DNA of 64,000 nt, from positions 290,870 through 354,869 of the forward strand of contig NZ_JAGFNS010000005.1 of NCBI RefSeq assembly GCF_017592555.1, written 5' to 3'. Below the pieces are notes generated by a model, which was not told the origin of the DNA, ran no database searches, and saw only the letters and a list, made by a program, of their open reading frames with translations. The DNA comes from Actinoplanes flavus (GTDB taxonomy: Bacteria; Actinomycetota; Actinomycetes; Mycobacteriales; Micromonosporaceae). Positions 1 to 8,597 of this stretch are shown one piece after another (position 1 is the stretch's first letter; each line of letters starts with the position of its first letter). Made by a program: the position numbers and the translations under genes.

Positions 1-1
1 C

Positions 2-811
2 TTCGAGGCGGCCGCCGAGATCCCCGGCGAGCGGGCCGGCGAGACCCTGGTCTGGAACGTGTATCACTCCACTAGGCGGGCCGACACCGACGATATGATC
101 AACAGTTCGGAGAGCCGGGTCGCGCTCGACCGCACCACCGGTGAGGCGGTGCCGTGGGCCGGGCAGTGTCACCTCGAGGAGAAGGCCGATCCGGCCACCG
201 GCGTCGGCTGCATCCCCGGCAACGTGCGGTTCGAGGGCCAGCTCTACCTCTTCCCGTTCGGCACCGAGAAGCGCACCTACCAGTACTGGGACTCCACCCT
301 GGGTGAGGCGCTGCCGATCGGCTACCAGGCCGAGGAGGAGTTCAACGGGCTGCCCACCTACCGCTTCCAGCAGCAGGTGCCCGAGCAGGAGGCGGAGATG
401 GACCCGCAGACCCTGGCCGGGCTGCTCGGGTTCCTGGCGCCCGGCGCCACCAGCGGCACCATCTCGTACCGGGCCACCCGCACCCTCTGGGTCGAGCCGA
501 TGACCGGCGCCATCGTCGGGTACCGCGAACAGCAACACCGGGAGCTCGTGCCGAACATCGGCGCCCCGGTCGTCATCTTCGACGCCGACCTGCAATACGA
601 CCAGGCCACCCTGGCCGCCGTCGGGGCCGAGGCCGAACGCGGGCGCGACCTGCTGCTCCTGCTCGGCCGGTACGTCCCGATCGGGCTCGCCGTCCTCGGC
701 CTGCTGCTGATCGTCGCCGGGGTGCTGCTGTCCCGGGGCGCCGGACCGCGCGGCGGGCACCGGGCGCGGGACGCCACCCGGCCGCTGCCGACGCCGGTTC
801 CGCAGGGCTGA
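2..811 (+). CDS. PorA/DUF3068 family membrane protein (5' end missing)
   Basis: The reading frame is open from base 2, so the start lies upstream of the window. The visible 269 residues form a long extracytoplasmic beta-rich segment and end in one hydrophobic helix (YVPIGLAVLGLLLIVAGVLL) followed by a basic tail. This layout, and phrases such as YWDSTLGEALPIGYQ and PMTGAIVGYREQQ, match the DUF3068/PorA family of actinobacteria, which has an N-terminal signal anchor, a large exported domain and a C-terminal membrane anchor. Function is unknown; a cell-envelope role is inferred. It converges with the small gene at 852-1019, separated by a short palindrome. Confidence 0.75.
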   Translation, partial: FEAAAEIPGERAGETLVWNVYHSTRRADTDDMINSSESRVALDRTTGEAVPWAGQCHLEEKADPATGVGCIPGNVRFEGQLYLFPFGTEKRTYQYWDSTLGEALPIGYQAEEEFNGLPTYRFQQQVPEQEAEMDPQTLAGLLGFLAPGATSGTISYRATRTLWVEPMTGAIVGYREQQHRELVPNIGAPVVIFDADLQYDQATLAAVGAEAERGRDLLLLLGRYVPIGLAVLGLLLIVAGVLLSRGAGPRGGHRARDATRPLPTPVPQG

Positions 812-838
812 GCGCTCCGCGTACCCCCGCTCGGTTTC

Positions 839-853
839 GATCTTTGAAAGATC
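839..853. terminator. 15-bp perfect palindrome between convergent genes
   Basis: GATCTTT-G-AAAGATC lies 28 bp after the DUF3068 stop and touches the stop codon of the minus-strand gene at 852. The stem is short and there is no clear T-tract, so bidirectional termination is inferred from position only. Confidence 0.4.
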
Positions 854-1019
854 AGCGCGTGCCGTAGAAATCGGGCGGGGTGGCCGGGTCGTTGTCCGAG
901 ACGTTCGAGGCCACCTCGGTGGCGCTCGGGTTGATGGCGGCCATCACCAGCGTGACGCCGATCGCGGCGAGCACCGCCGCGACCACCGCGCTCAGCAGCA
1001 TGTACCGGAACGCAACCAT
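852..1019 (-). CDS. Small single-pass membrane protein, DUF2613-like
   Basis: This is a 55-residue protein: a short N-terminus, one hydrophobic helix (about residues 8-28, AVVAAVLAAIGVTLVMAA), the sequence INPSATEVASNVSDN and a short polar C-terminus. A GAGGAG ribosome-binding site sits 7 bases before the ATG. Size, single helix and the NPSATEVASN phrase resemble DUF2613, a family of tiny actinobacterial secreted/membrane proteins of unknown function (recalled, not searched). The start is only 12 bases after the fadA5 stop on the same strand, so it is very likely co-transcribed with fadA5 and would share its sterol-responsive control. Confidence 0.65.
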   Translation of the reverse strand: MVAFRYMLLSAVVAAVLAAIGVTLVMAAINPSATEVASNVSDNDPATPPDFYGTR

Positions 1020-1031
1020 GACAGTGCTCCT

Positions 1032-2141
<1,110 letters not shown>

Positions 2142-2142
2142 C

Positions 2143-2156
2143 TAGAACCTGTTCTC
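2143..2156. promoter_or_regulatory. KstR-like operator, box 1
   Basis: TAGAACctGTTCTc matches the TAGAACnnGTTCTA palindrome bound by the TetR regulator KstR in mycobacteria and rhodococci in 13 of 14 positions. It lies 14 bases upstream of the fadA5 start and can serve both divergent genes. De-repression by sterol-CoA intermediates is the known KstR behaviour; its use here is inferred. Confidence 0.8.
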
Positions 2157-2198
2157 GATTGAACCTACCAAATCTCTCTGATGCCATGTTTGAATCGG

Positions 2199-2212
2199 TA
2201 GAACTTGTTGCT
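2199..2212. promoter_or_regulatory. KstR-like operator, box 2 (degenerate right arm)
   Basis: TAGAACttGTTgct keeps the AACnnGTT core and the left arm of the KstR motif. It sits just upstream of the AGGAGG ribosome-binding site of the P450, where repressor binding would block transcription towards cyp125. It is weaker than box 1. Confidence 0.5.
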
Positions 2213-2224
2213 GTAGGAGGAGCC

Positions 2225-3454
2225 GTGGCCGAGCCGCGCACCCGCATCGACCCCACCGATCCGGACATCTACCTGCACGGCATCCCGCACGCCGAATTCG
2301 CCGAACTGCGCCGCACCGACCCGGTCTGCTGGATCCCCCAGCCGCGCGGCAGCGCCGGATTCGACGACGAAGGCTACTGGGCGGTCACCCGGCACGCCGA
2401 CGTGATGACCGTGTCCCGCGACAGCGACACCTACTCCAGCCGGGAGAACACCGCGATCGTCCGCTTCCAGCCGGACATGACCCGCGACCGGATCGAGATG
2501 CAGCAGGCCGTCCTGCTCAACATGGACCCGCCACAGCACACCAAACAGCGCGCCATCGTCTCCCGCGGCTTCACCCCGCGCGCCGTCAACAGCCTGCGCG
2601 CCGCGCTCCAAGCCCGCGCCGAACGCATCGTGCACACCGCGCTCGCCACCGGCGACGGCGGCGACTTCGTCACCGAGATCGCCTGCGAACTGCCGTTGCA
2701 GGCCATCGCCGAACTACTCGGCGTCCCGCAGGAGGACCGCGGCAACGTCTTCGAATGGTCCAACTCGATGATCGGCTACGACGACCCCGAATTCAGCGGG
2801 GCCGACCCGATGGAGTCGGCGATGGGCCTGCTCGGCTACGCCATGCAGATGGCCGACGAACGGCAGTCCTGCCCCCGCGACGACATCGTCACCACCCTGG
2901 TCAAAGCCGAGATCGACGGCTCACACCTGTCCGTCGACGAATTCGGCTTCTTCGTCCTGATGCTCGCCGTCGCCGGCAACGAAACCACCCGCAACGCCAT
3001 CTCCCACGGCATGCTCGCCCTGCTGTCCAACCCCGAGCAGTGGGAGCTCTACCGGCAGACCCGCCCGCGCACCGCCGTCGACGAGTTCGTCCGCTGGGGC
3101 AGCCCCATCAACGCCTTCCAGCGCACCGCCCTGCACGACACGGACCTCACCGGCGTCCCGATCCGCGCCGGCCAGCGGGTCGCCATGTTCTACGGCTCCG
3201 CCAACTACGACGACGACGTCTTCGCCACACCGCACACCTTCGACATCACCCGCAGCCCCAACCCGCACCTCGGCTTCGGCGGCAGCGGCGCCCACTTCTG
3301 CCTCGGCGCCAACCTCGCCCGCCTGGAGATCGACCTCATCTTCAACGCACTCGCCGACCACATGCCCGGCATCACCCTCGCCGGTCCCGCTCAGCGCCTC
3401 CGCTCCGGCTGGATCAACGGCATCAAACACCTTCCCGTCAAATACTGTGCTTAA
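2225..3454 (+). CDS. cyp125: Cytochrome P450, CYP125-type steroid C26-hydroxylase
   Basis: A 409-residue P450 expected to oxidise the terminal carbon of the cholesterol side chain. Visible motifs are the I-helix AGNETTRN, the K-helix EFVR, and the haem loop FGGSGAHFCLGANLAR with the cysteine ligand near residue 359. NMDPPQHTKQR, RGFTPRAVN, LLGVPQEDRG and LRSGWINGIKH are near-identical to mycobacterial CYP125. The GTG at 2225 is chosen because AGGAGG lies 4 bases before it and the product then begins like its relatives; an ATG at 2186 would add 13 residues. It is divergent from fadA5, as in M. tuberculosis Rv3545c-Rv3546. Confidence 0.9.
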   Translation: MAEPRTRIDPTDPDIYLHGIPHAEFAELRRTDPVCWIPQPRGSAGFDDEGYWAVTRHADVMTVSRDSDTYSSRENTAIVRFQPDMTRDRIEMQQAVLLNMDPPQHTKQRAIVSRGFTPRAVNSLRAALQARAERIVHTALATGDGGDFVTEIACELPLQAIAELLGVPQEDRGNVFEWSNSMIGYDDPEFSGADPMESAMGLLGYAMQMADERQSCPRDDIVTTLVKAEIDGSHLSVDEFGFFVLMLAVAGNETTRNAISHGMLALLSNPEQWELYRQTRPRTAVDEFVRWGSPINAFQRTALHDTDLTGVPIRAGQRVAMFYGSANYDDDVFATPHTFDITRSPNPHLGFGGSGAHFCLGANLARLEIDLIFNALADHMPGITLAGPAQRLRSGWINGIKHLPVKYCA

Positions 3455-3474
3455 TTGCTCCGCTTCGCTCCGCG

Positions 3475-3574
3475 GCAAAACGCCTGGTAACCGGTGTCGA
3501 GGCAGGTGATTTGCCGCCGCAGCACACCCCGCTGCGTCGGCAAATAACTTGCCTCGACACCGGCGGCGTTTTGC
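3475..3574. repeat. 100-nt near-perfect inverted repeat (long hairpin element)
   Basis: The left arm (3475-3516) and right arm (3538-3574) pair almost completely: GCAAAACGCC, then CCGGTGTCGAGGCA, then TTTGCCG are matched in order on the opposite strand. The 21-nt loop contains a further CGCAGC/GCTGCG pair, so the whole element can fold as one rod. It begins 20 bases after the cyp125 stop. It is too long and regular for an ordinary terminator and looks like a palindromic mobile or REP-type element that may also stop transcription. No terminal duplication was recognised. Confidence 0.75.
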
Positions 3575-3624
3575 GGGGGTGCTGAGTGCACCGCCGTTCG
3601 AGTGAGGGTGGGCGTTGCGGGGGT

Positions 3625-3846
3625 GGTTCGGTCTTGTGGGTGAGGGCGCGGCGCAGGCCCGCGACGTCCTGAGTCGGGCGTTCCAGCGCCTCGTCGAACA
3701 CCGCCACGCTTCCTCGTCGAGGAGGAACGCACGCCGATCGGCGAGCACGCCGCCTTCAGGGTGAGCGTGGACACGCTGGCGCCGGAGGCCTGACTGGCCG
3801 CCTTCAGCCCGGCGTCCAGCCGTTCCGCCTTCGTGTTCGTGGTTCG
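3625..3846 (-). pseudogene. Decayed DUF1778 (TacA-type) antitoxin remnant
   Basis: Three adjacent fragments in three different minus-strand frames read in order like a DUF1778 antitoxin: RTTNTKAERLDAGL...ASGASVSTLTL, then VLADRRAFLLDEEAW, then AVFDEALERPTQDVAGLRRAL. The family normally runs these together in one protein of about 95 residues (DNA-binding ribbon-helix-helix part, then a toxin-neutralising tail ending in F-x-AL-x-x-P). At least two frameshifts and a short internal deletion break it here. No GNAT toxin partner is next to it, so a toxin-antitoxin module has probably been lost. Confidence 0.6.
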
Positions 3847-3869
3847 AACGTACGCACGATGTGTGCCGA

Positions 3870-4796
3870 TCAGGGGGTGAGGAGGGCGGCGCAGTGGGTG
3901 GGGGCGTCGGAGAACGGGAGGTGGCCGGCGCTCGGGAGGGTGACGTGGCGGGCGGTCGGGAGGATCGTGCGAGCGCGGCGGGACTGATGGTGCGGGAGGA
4001 TCGCGTCGCGCGTACCCCAGGCGATGGTGACCGGGATGCGAGTGAGGGAGCCCGCCTCGGCGAAGGACCACGGGCGGAGGTGGGTGAAGGCGTCGCGGGC
4101 CTCGGCGAAGCCGGGCGCGGCGGCCAGCGCACGGGCCGCGTGGACGCTGTCGGCCGGGTCGAGGCGGGCCGGGTGGGCGTAGAAGAGGGAGCAGAACGCG
4201 GAGCGGCCGGCCGGGGACGCCATGATCCGTGGCAGCGAGGGGGACAGGCGGGTGGCGACGGACCGGGCCGCGGTGACGGCGGTCTGGCACCAGCGGCGCT
4301 CCGCCCGGGTCCAGAAGCCGATCGGGGCGAAGGCGGTCACCGCGCGGGCGTGGCCGCGGCGGCCGAGTTCCAGGGCGATGCCGCCGCCCAGCGAGTTGCC
4401 GGCGACCGCGGGGGTGTCGATGCCCAGCCGGTCCAGGAACTCCTCGACCAGATCGGCGAGATGCGCGACCGACCCGGGGAGCGGCGTTTCGGACGGCGGC
4501 GCGGTCCCGCTGCCGGGCGTGTCCGAGGGCGCGGCGGGGCGGGGCGTGTCCGAAAGGACGGCGGGGTGGGGCGCGTCCGAGGGCGCGGCGGGGCGGGGCG
4601 AGTCCGAGGGCGCGGCGAGGTGGGGCGCGGGCCAGGGTGGGGAGTCGCCGAAGCCGGGCAGGTCCAGGGCGATCACGTCGTGGTGCTCGGCGACCGCGTC
4701 GAGGATCGGGGACCAGACCTGGCGGTGGCTGCCCAGGCCGTGGATGAGCACGAGCGGCGGCCCGGATCCGCGGCGATCATGAGACAACTCGGTCAC
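3870..4796 (-). CDS. Alpha/beta-fold hydrolase with a proline-rich repeat insert
   Basis: 308 residues. The fold is shown by PPLVLIHGLGSHRQVW (oxyanion region), VIALDLPGFGDS, the nucleophile elbow GNSLGGG and a C-terminal PSAGHLPF that supplies the histidine. Substrate is unknown. The start is the GTG at 4796, giving VTELSHDRRGSGPPLVLIHG; a longer reading has no family-like N-terminus. Between DLPGFGDSPPW and the segment before the nucleophile, four 9-residue units of the type APSDxPRPA are inserted, encoded by a 27-bp DNA repeat; this is unusual for the family. Neighbouring choD suggests, but does not prove, a lipid or sterol-ester substrate. Confidence 0.8.
   Translation of the reverse strand: MTELSHDRRGSGPPLVLIHGLGSHRQVWSPILDAVAEHHDVIALDLPGFGDSPPWPAPHLAAPSDSPRPAAPSDAPHPAVLSDTPRPAAPSDTPGSGTAPPSETPLPGSVAHLADLVEEFLDRLGIDTPAVAGNSLGGGIALELGRRGHARAVTAFAPIGFWTRAERRWCQTAVTAARSVATRLSPSLPRIMASPAGRSAFCSLFYAHPARLDPADSVHAARALAAAPGFAEARDAFTHLRPWSFAEAGSLTRIPVTIAWGTRDAILPHHQSRRARTILPTARHVTLPSAGHLPFSDAPTHCAALLTP
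4516..4623. repeat. 27-bp tandem repeat, 4 copies, in frame
   Basis: Four consecutive 27-bp units beginning GGCG(T/C/A)GTCCGA at 4516, 4543, 4570 and 4597 differ at a few positions each. Being a multiple of three, they add 36 residues to the hydrolase without breaking the frame. Confidence 0.85.
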
Positions 4797-4905
4797 CGGG
4801 CCAGCCTCGCATCGACCGGGGCGGACCGGAAGGTGATTCGCGCTGCGAGCCAAGACCGGAAACCGGTTGTTGACATGTTGCCAATAAGGGTGTGATGGTA
4901 CGGCG

Positions 4906-6576
4906 ATGTCGTACGACTACGACGTCCTCGTCATCGGCTCCGGCTTCGGTGGCAGCGTGACCGCGCTGCGTCTCACCGAGAAGGGCTACCGCGTCGGCGT
5001 CCTCGAAGCCGGCCGCCGGTTCACCGACGAGCAGTTCGCCAAGACGTCCTGGCGGCTGCGCGACTACCTCTACGCGCCCGCGTTCGGCTGCTACGGCATC
5101 CTCCGGCTCACCCTGCTCCGGGACGTGATGATCATGTCGGGCGCCGGGGTCGGCGGTGGCTCCCTGGGCTACGCCAACACCCTGTACGAGCCGCCCGACG
5201 CCTTCTACGCCGACCCGCAGTGGTCCGGCATCACCGACTGGAAGGCCGAGCTGGCCCCCTACTACGAGCAGGCGAAACGCATGCTCGGCGTGACCGTGAA
5301 CCCGGTCGAGACGGCCTCCGACCGGGCCCTGCGCGCGGTCGCCGACGACATGGGCGTGGGACACACCTACCGGCACACCCCGGTCGGCGTGCTCTTCGGC
5401 GACGAGCCGGGCGTCCCGGTGGCGGATCCGTTCTTCGGGGGCGCGGGACCGGACCGCCGCACCTGCACCCTCTGCGGCTCGTGCATGACCGGCTGCCGGG
5501 GCAACGCCAAGAACACCCTGGTCAAGAACTACCTCTACCTCGCCGAGCGGGCCGGCGCCGAGGTGCACCCGCTGACCACGGTGCGTGCCGTGCGCCCGCG
5601 CGACGGCGGCGGCTACCTGGTGGAGACCCGGCGCACCGGCGGGCTCGCGAAACGGACCTTCACCGCGGAGCAGGTCGTCTTCGCCGGTGGCGCCCTCGGC
5701 ACCCAGCGCCTGCTGCACCGGATGCGGGACCGGGGACTGCTGCCGGACGTCTCCCCACGGCTGGGCGAGCTCAGCCGTACCAACTCGGAATCGATCCTCG
5801 GAGCGCGCACCCGCCGCACGGACCGCGACTTCAGTCACGGGGTCGCGATCACCTCCTCGATCCACCCGGATCCGGTCACCCACGTCGAACCGGTCCGGTA
5901 CGGCCCCGGCAGCAACCTGCTGGCGCTGCTCGCCACGGCACTGGTCGACGAGGGCCGTCCACGCTGGTGGCAGGCCGTCACGACGATCGCGAAGGCGGGC
6001 CGGGACGCGCGGCTCTACCTCTCCCCGCGGAACTGGTCGAAGGAGACCGTGGTGCTGCTGGCCATGCAGCCGCTGGACAACTCGATCACCGTGCACACCA
6101 GGCGAGGGCTGTTCGGGCGGCGGATCACCAGCCGGCCGGGCATCGGCGAGCCGAACCCGGTGTGGGTGCCGGCCGCGCACGACGTGGCCCGCCGGGTCGC
6201 CGCCGAGGTGGACGGGGTGCCGACCGGCTCCTACACCGAACTGGTGGGACGGCCGGTCACCGGGCACTTCATCGGCGGCTGCGCGATCGGCGCGGATCCG
6301 TCCCAAGGGGTCGTCGACCCGTACCACCGGCTCTTCGGGCATCCCGGGCTGCACGTCATCGACGGGTCGGTGGTGGCCGCCAACCTGGGCGTCAACCCGT
6401 CCCTGACGATCACCGCCCTGGCCGAGCGGGCGGTGGCGCTGTGGCCGAACGCCGGCGAGCCGGATCCGCGGCCGTCGTCCGGGTTCGCGCCGGTGGAACC
6501 GGTGGCGCCCCGCGAACCCGTGGTGCCCGCGTCCGCCCCCGCCGCGCTGCGGCTCACCATCGGACGGCGGCCGTGA
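4906..6576 (+). CDS. choD: Cholesterol oxidase-like GMC flavoprotein ChoD
   Basis: A 556-residue GMC-type oxidoreductase predicted to oxidise and isomerise 3-beta-hydroxysterols using FAD. It starts with the dinucleotide-binding motif YDVLVIGSGFGGSVTALRL, followed by GAGVGGGSLGYANTLY. A cysteine-rich stretch CTLCGSCMTGC (about residues 187-197) precedes NAKNTLVKNYL, and the C-terminus has VDGSVVAANLGVNPSLTITALAE. These phrases match mycobacterial ChoD (Rv3409c) along the whole length. The mycobacterial ChoD has been argued to act in virulence rather than bulk sterol catabolism, so the substrate remains open. The downstream monooxygenase overlaps it by 4 bp (GTGA), showing translational coupling. 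Confidence 0.88.
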   Translation: MSYDYDVLVIGSGFGGSVTALRLTEKGYRVGVLEAGRRFTDEQFAKTSWRLRDYLYAPAFGCYGILRLTLLRDVMIMSGAGVGGGSLGYANTLYEPPDAFYADPQWSGITDWKAELAPYYEQAKRMLGVTVNPVETASDRALRAVADDMGVGHTYRHTPVGVLFGDEPGVPVADPFFGGAGPDRRTCTLCGSCMTGCRGNAKNTLVKNYLYLAERAGAEVHPLTTVRAVRPRDGGGYLVETRRTGGLAKRTFTAEQVVFAGGALGTQRLLHRMRDRGLLPDVSPRLGELSRTNSESILGARTRRTDRDFSHGVAITSSIHPDPVTHVEPVRYGPGSNLLALLATALVDEGRPRWWQAVTTIAKAGRDARLYLSPRNWSKETVVLLAMQPLDNSITVHTRRGLFGRRITSRPGIGEPNPVWVPAAHDVARRVAAEVDGVPTGSYTELVGRPVTGHFIGGCAIGADPSQGVVDPYHRLFGHPGLHVIDGSVVAANLGVNPSLTITALAERAVALWPNAGEPDPRPSSGFAPVEPVAPREPVVPASAPAALRLTIGRRP

Positions 6577-8018
6577 CCCGGATCGCGATCGTCGGCGCCG
6601 GGTTCGGCGGGGTGGCGGTCGCCGCCGAGCTGCTCCGCGCCGGCTTCGACGACATCGTCCTGCTGGAGAAGGCGGACCGGGCCGGCGGCGTGTGGCGCGA
6701 CAACACCTACCCGGGGTGCGCCTGTGACGTGCCGGCGCCGCTCTACTCCTACTCCCGCGCCCTGAACCCGGACTGGTCGCGCCGCTATCCGCCGCACGAC
6801 GAGATCCTGGCCTACCTGCAACGGTGCGCCGACGAGTGGGGCGTCACGCCGCGGGTCCGTTTCGGCGCCGAGGTGGCCTCCGCCTCGTGGACCGGCGGCG
6901 GCTGGGAGATCCTTCTTTCCGACGGGGATTCGGTACGGGCGGACGTGCTGATCCCGGCCGTCGGTCAACTGTCCCGCCCGTCGATCCCGGCGCTGCCCGG
7001 CGCGGAGAGCTTCGCGGGCGTCGCCGTGCACACCGCACACTGGACCCCGGACGTCCCGGTCCAGGGCAGCCGGGTCGCGGTCGTCGGCACCGGCGCCAGC
7101 GCCATCCAGCTCGTCCCCGCGATCGCCGGAACCGCCGCCCACGTCACCGTCTTCCAGCGCACCGCGCCGTGGACACTGCCCAAACCCGACCGTCGCTACG
7201 GACGCCTGCGGAAGGCCGCCTACCGCCGGATCCCGTCGCTGATGCTGCTGTCCCGCGCCGCCACCTGGGGCCTCACCCTCGTCCCGGGCGCCGCCCTGAC
7301 CGGCAACCGGGTGGTCGACGCCCTGATCCGCGGCTACTCGTGGAGTCAGCGCCGCTGGCAGATCCGTGACCCGGAGCTGCGCGCCAAGGTGACCCCGGAC
7401 GAGCCGCTGGGCTGCAAGCGGGTGCTGTTCACGAACGCCTGGCTGCCCGCCCTCGCCCGCCCCGACGTCGACCTGGTCACCGAGAAGATCGTCGCGGTCA
7501 CCCCCGGCGGCGTCCGCACCGCCGACGGCGTCGACCACCCCTGCGACGTGCTGGTCTACGGCACCGGCTTCGCCGCCACCGAGTTCCTGGTCCCGATCCG
7601 GGTCACCGGCCGCGACGGCGTCGTGCTCGCCGACGAGTGGCGGGACGGGGCGCACGCGTACCTGGGTCTCGCGGTGCCCGGCTTCCCCAACATGTTCCTG
7701 GTCTACGGCCCGAACACCAACACCGGCAACACCTCGGTGATCTACTTCCACGAGGCCCAGGCCGGGTGGATCACGCAGGCCGTCCGGCGGGTCGCGGCAG
7801 GCGACGATCTGGAGGTACGCCCGGAGGTCGCGGCCGCCTACGACACCGAGATCCAGTCCCGGCTGGCGGGTTCGGTGTGGACGGCGTGCCAGAGCTGGTA
7901 CCGCACCGCCGCCGGCCGCGTCGTCGCCAACTGGCCGGGCAAGGCCACCGAATACCGCCGCCGAACCACCACCCTCAACCGTTCCGACTTCCTCCCCGGC
8001 TCACTTCCGGTGGAGTAG
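6573..8018 (+). CDS. Flavin-containing (Baeyer-Villiger-type) monooxygenase
   Basis: 481 residues. Two Rossmann motifs are present: GAGFGGVAVAAEL near the N-terminus for FAD, and VVGTGASAIQ for NADPH. Between them FAGVAVHTAHW fits the type I Baeyer-Villiger fingerprint FxGxxxHxxxW. WRDNTYPGCACDVPAPLYSYS is typical of cyclohexanone/steroid monooxygenase relatives. Start is the GTG at 6573 overlapping the choD stop; the frame is open far upstream but that part only shadows choD. Coupling to choD suggests oxygenation of a sterol-derived ketone, which is inference. Its 3' end overlaps the convergent gene at 8001 by 18 bp. Confidence 0.85.
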   Translation: MTRIAIVGAGFGGVAVAAELLRAGFDDIVLLEKADRAGGVWRDNTYPGCACDVPAPLYSYSRALNPDWSRRYPPHDEILAYLQRCADEWGVTPRVRFGAEVASASWTGGGWEILLSDGDSVRADVLIPAVGQLSRPSIPALPGAESFAGVAVHTAHWTPDVPVQGSRVAVVGTGASAIQLVPAIAGTAAHVTVFQRTAPWTLPKPDRRYGRLRKAAYRRIPSLMLLSRAATWGLTLVPGAALTGNRVVDALIRGYSWSQRRWQIRDPELRAKVTPDEPLGCKRVLFTNAWLPALARPDVDLVTEKIVAVTPGGVRTADGVDHPCDVLVYGTGFAATEFLVPIRVTGRDGVVLADEWRDGAHAYLGLAVPGFPNMFLVYGPNTNTGNTSVIYFHEAQAGWITQAVRRVAAGDDLEVRPEVAAAYDTEIQSRLAGSVWTACQSWYRTAAGRVVANWPGKATEYRRRTTTLNRSDFLPGSLPVE

Positions 8019-8585
8019 CAGGCTGATCATGATGCCGATGATCAGAAGCGGTAGCCCTCCGATGATCCCGACGGCCACACCGATCCACGTGAGCCAGGGC
8101 CGGGCGGGCGTGTCCTCGCGAGCGAGCTTCACACGGTACTTCTCGGTGCCCAGATAGCCGACACGGACCTGTCGGCCCACGTCGGTCGCGGTGAAGTCGC
8201 CGTCGTTGATCAGCCGGGTAGCCGTTCCGTCGTCCCAGCGGATCGTGACCCGGCAGCTGTCCCAGTAGCCGAAGCCCTGGTTGGTGATCGGACCATGTTC
8301 GGTGCATGAACCGACAGTCGCCCAGCCGACACGTTCGGCGTCGCCGAAATCCCGGCCGGCCAATCTGACGAAGGTGATGCCGGTGCCGACGAGCATCAAA
8401 CTCACCAGGACGATTCCGGTCAGCAGCGCGGTGGTGCGGAGCGCGCCGCCCTTGCGCCGGTCGACGACCGTGGTCGCCGGGTCCGAGTCGGCGGCCTCCC
8501 ATTCGGCCAGCTCACGTTCGGCCTCGGCCTCCATGGCCTTGATTTTGGCTCGCTGCCTGGCGAAACGTTCATCGTGGCTGCCCAT
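8001..8585 (-). CDS. Two-helix membrane protein of unknown function (DUF3592/DUF6346-like)
   Basis: 194 residues: an acidic, charged N-terminus (about residues 1-45), a transmembrane helix (about 50-72), an extracytoplasmic beta-rich domain with two cysteines (VGSCTEHGP and WDSCRVTIRWDDG), and a second helix near the C-terminus (WIGVAVGIIGGLPLLIIGIMISLLL). The VTIRWDDGT and VGRQVRVGYLG phrases resemble domains that sit between two helices in DUF3592-type proteins; family membership is tentative. It lies 12 bp after the WXG-like gene and is probably the last gene of that operon. Confidence 0.7.
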   Translation of the reverse strand: MGSHDERFARQRAKIKAMEAEAERELAEWEAADSDPATTVVDRRKGGALRTTALLTGIVLVSLMLVGTGITFVRLAGRDFGDAERVGWATVGSCTEHGPITNQGFGYWDSCRVTIRWDDGTATRLINDGDFTATDVGRQVRVGYLGTEKYRVKLAREDTPARPWLTWIGVAVGIIGGLPLLIIGIMISLLLHRK

Positions 8586-8597
8586 GGTGCTCCTGCC

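Noticed and set aside
4867..4884. TTG-nnn-ACATGT-nnn-CAA palindrome upstream of choD as a KstR-type site
   Set aside because: It lacks the AACnnGTT core; only a weak generic dyad, so not listed as an operator.
5220..6572. A 932-residue reading frame extending the monooxygenase upstream
   Set aside because: Its first 450 residues are an out-of-frame shadow of choD; the family N-terminus begins at the GTG at 6573.
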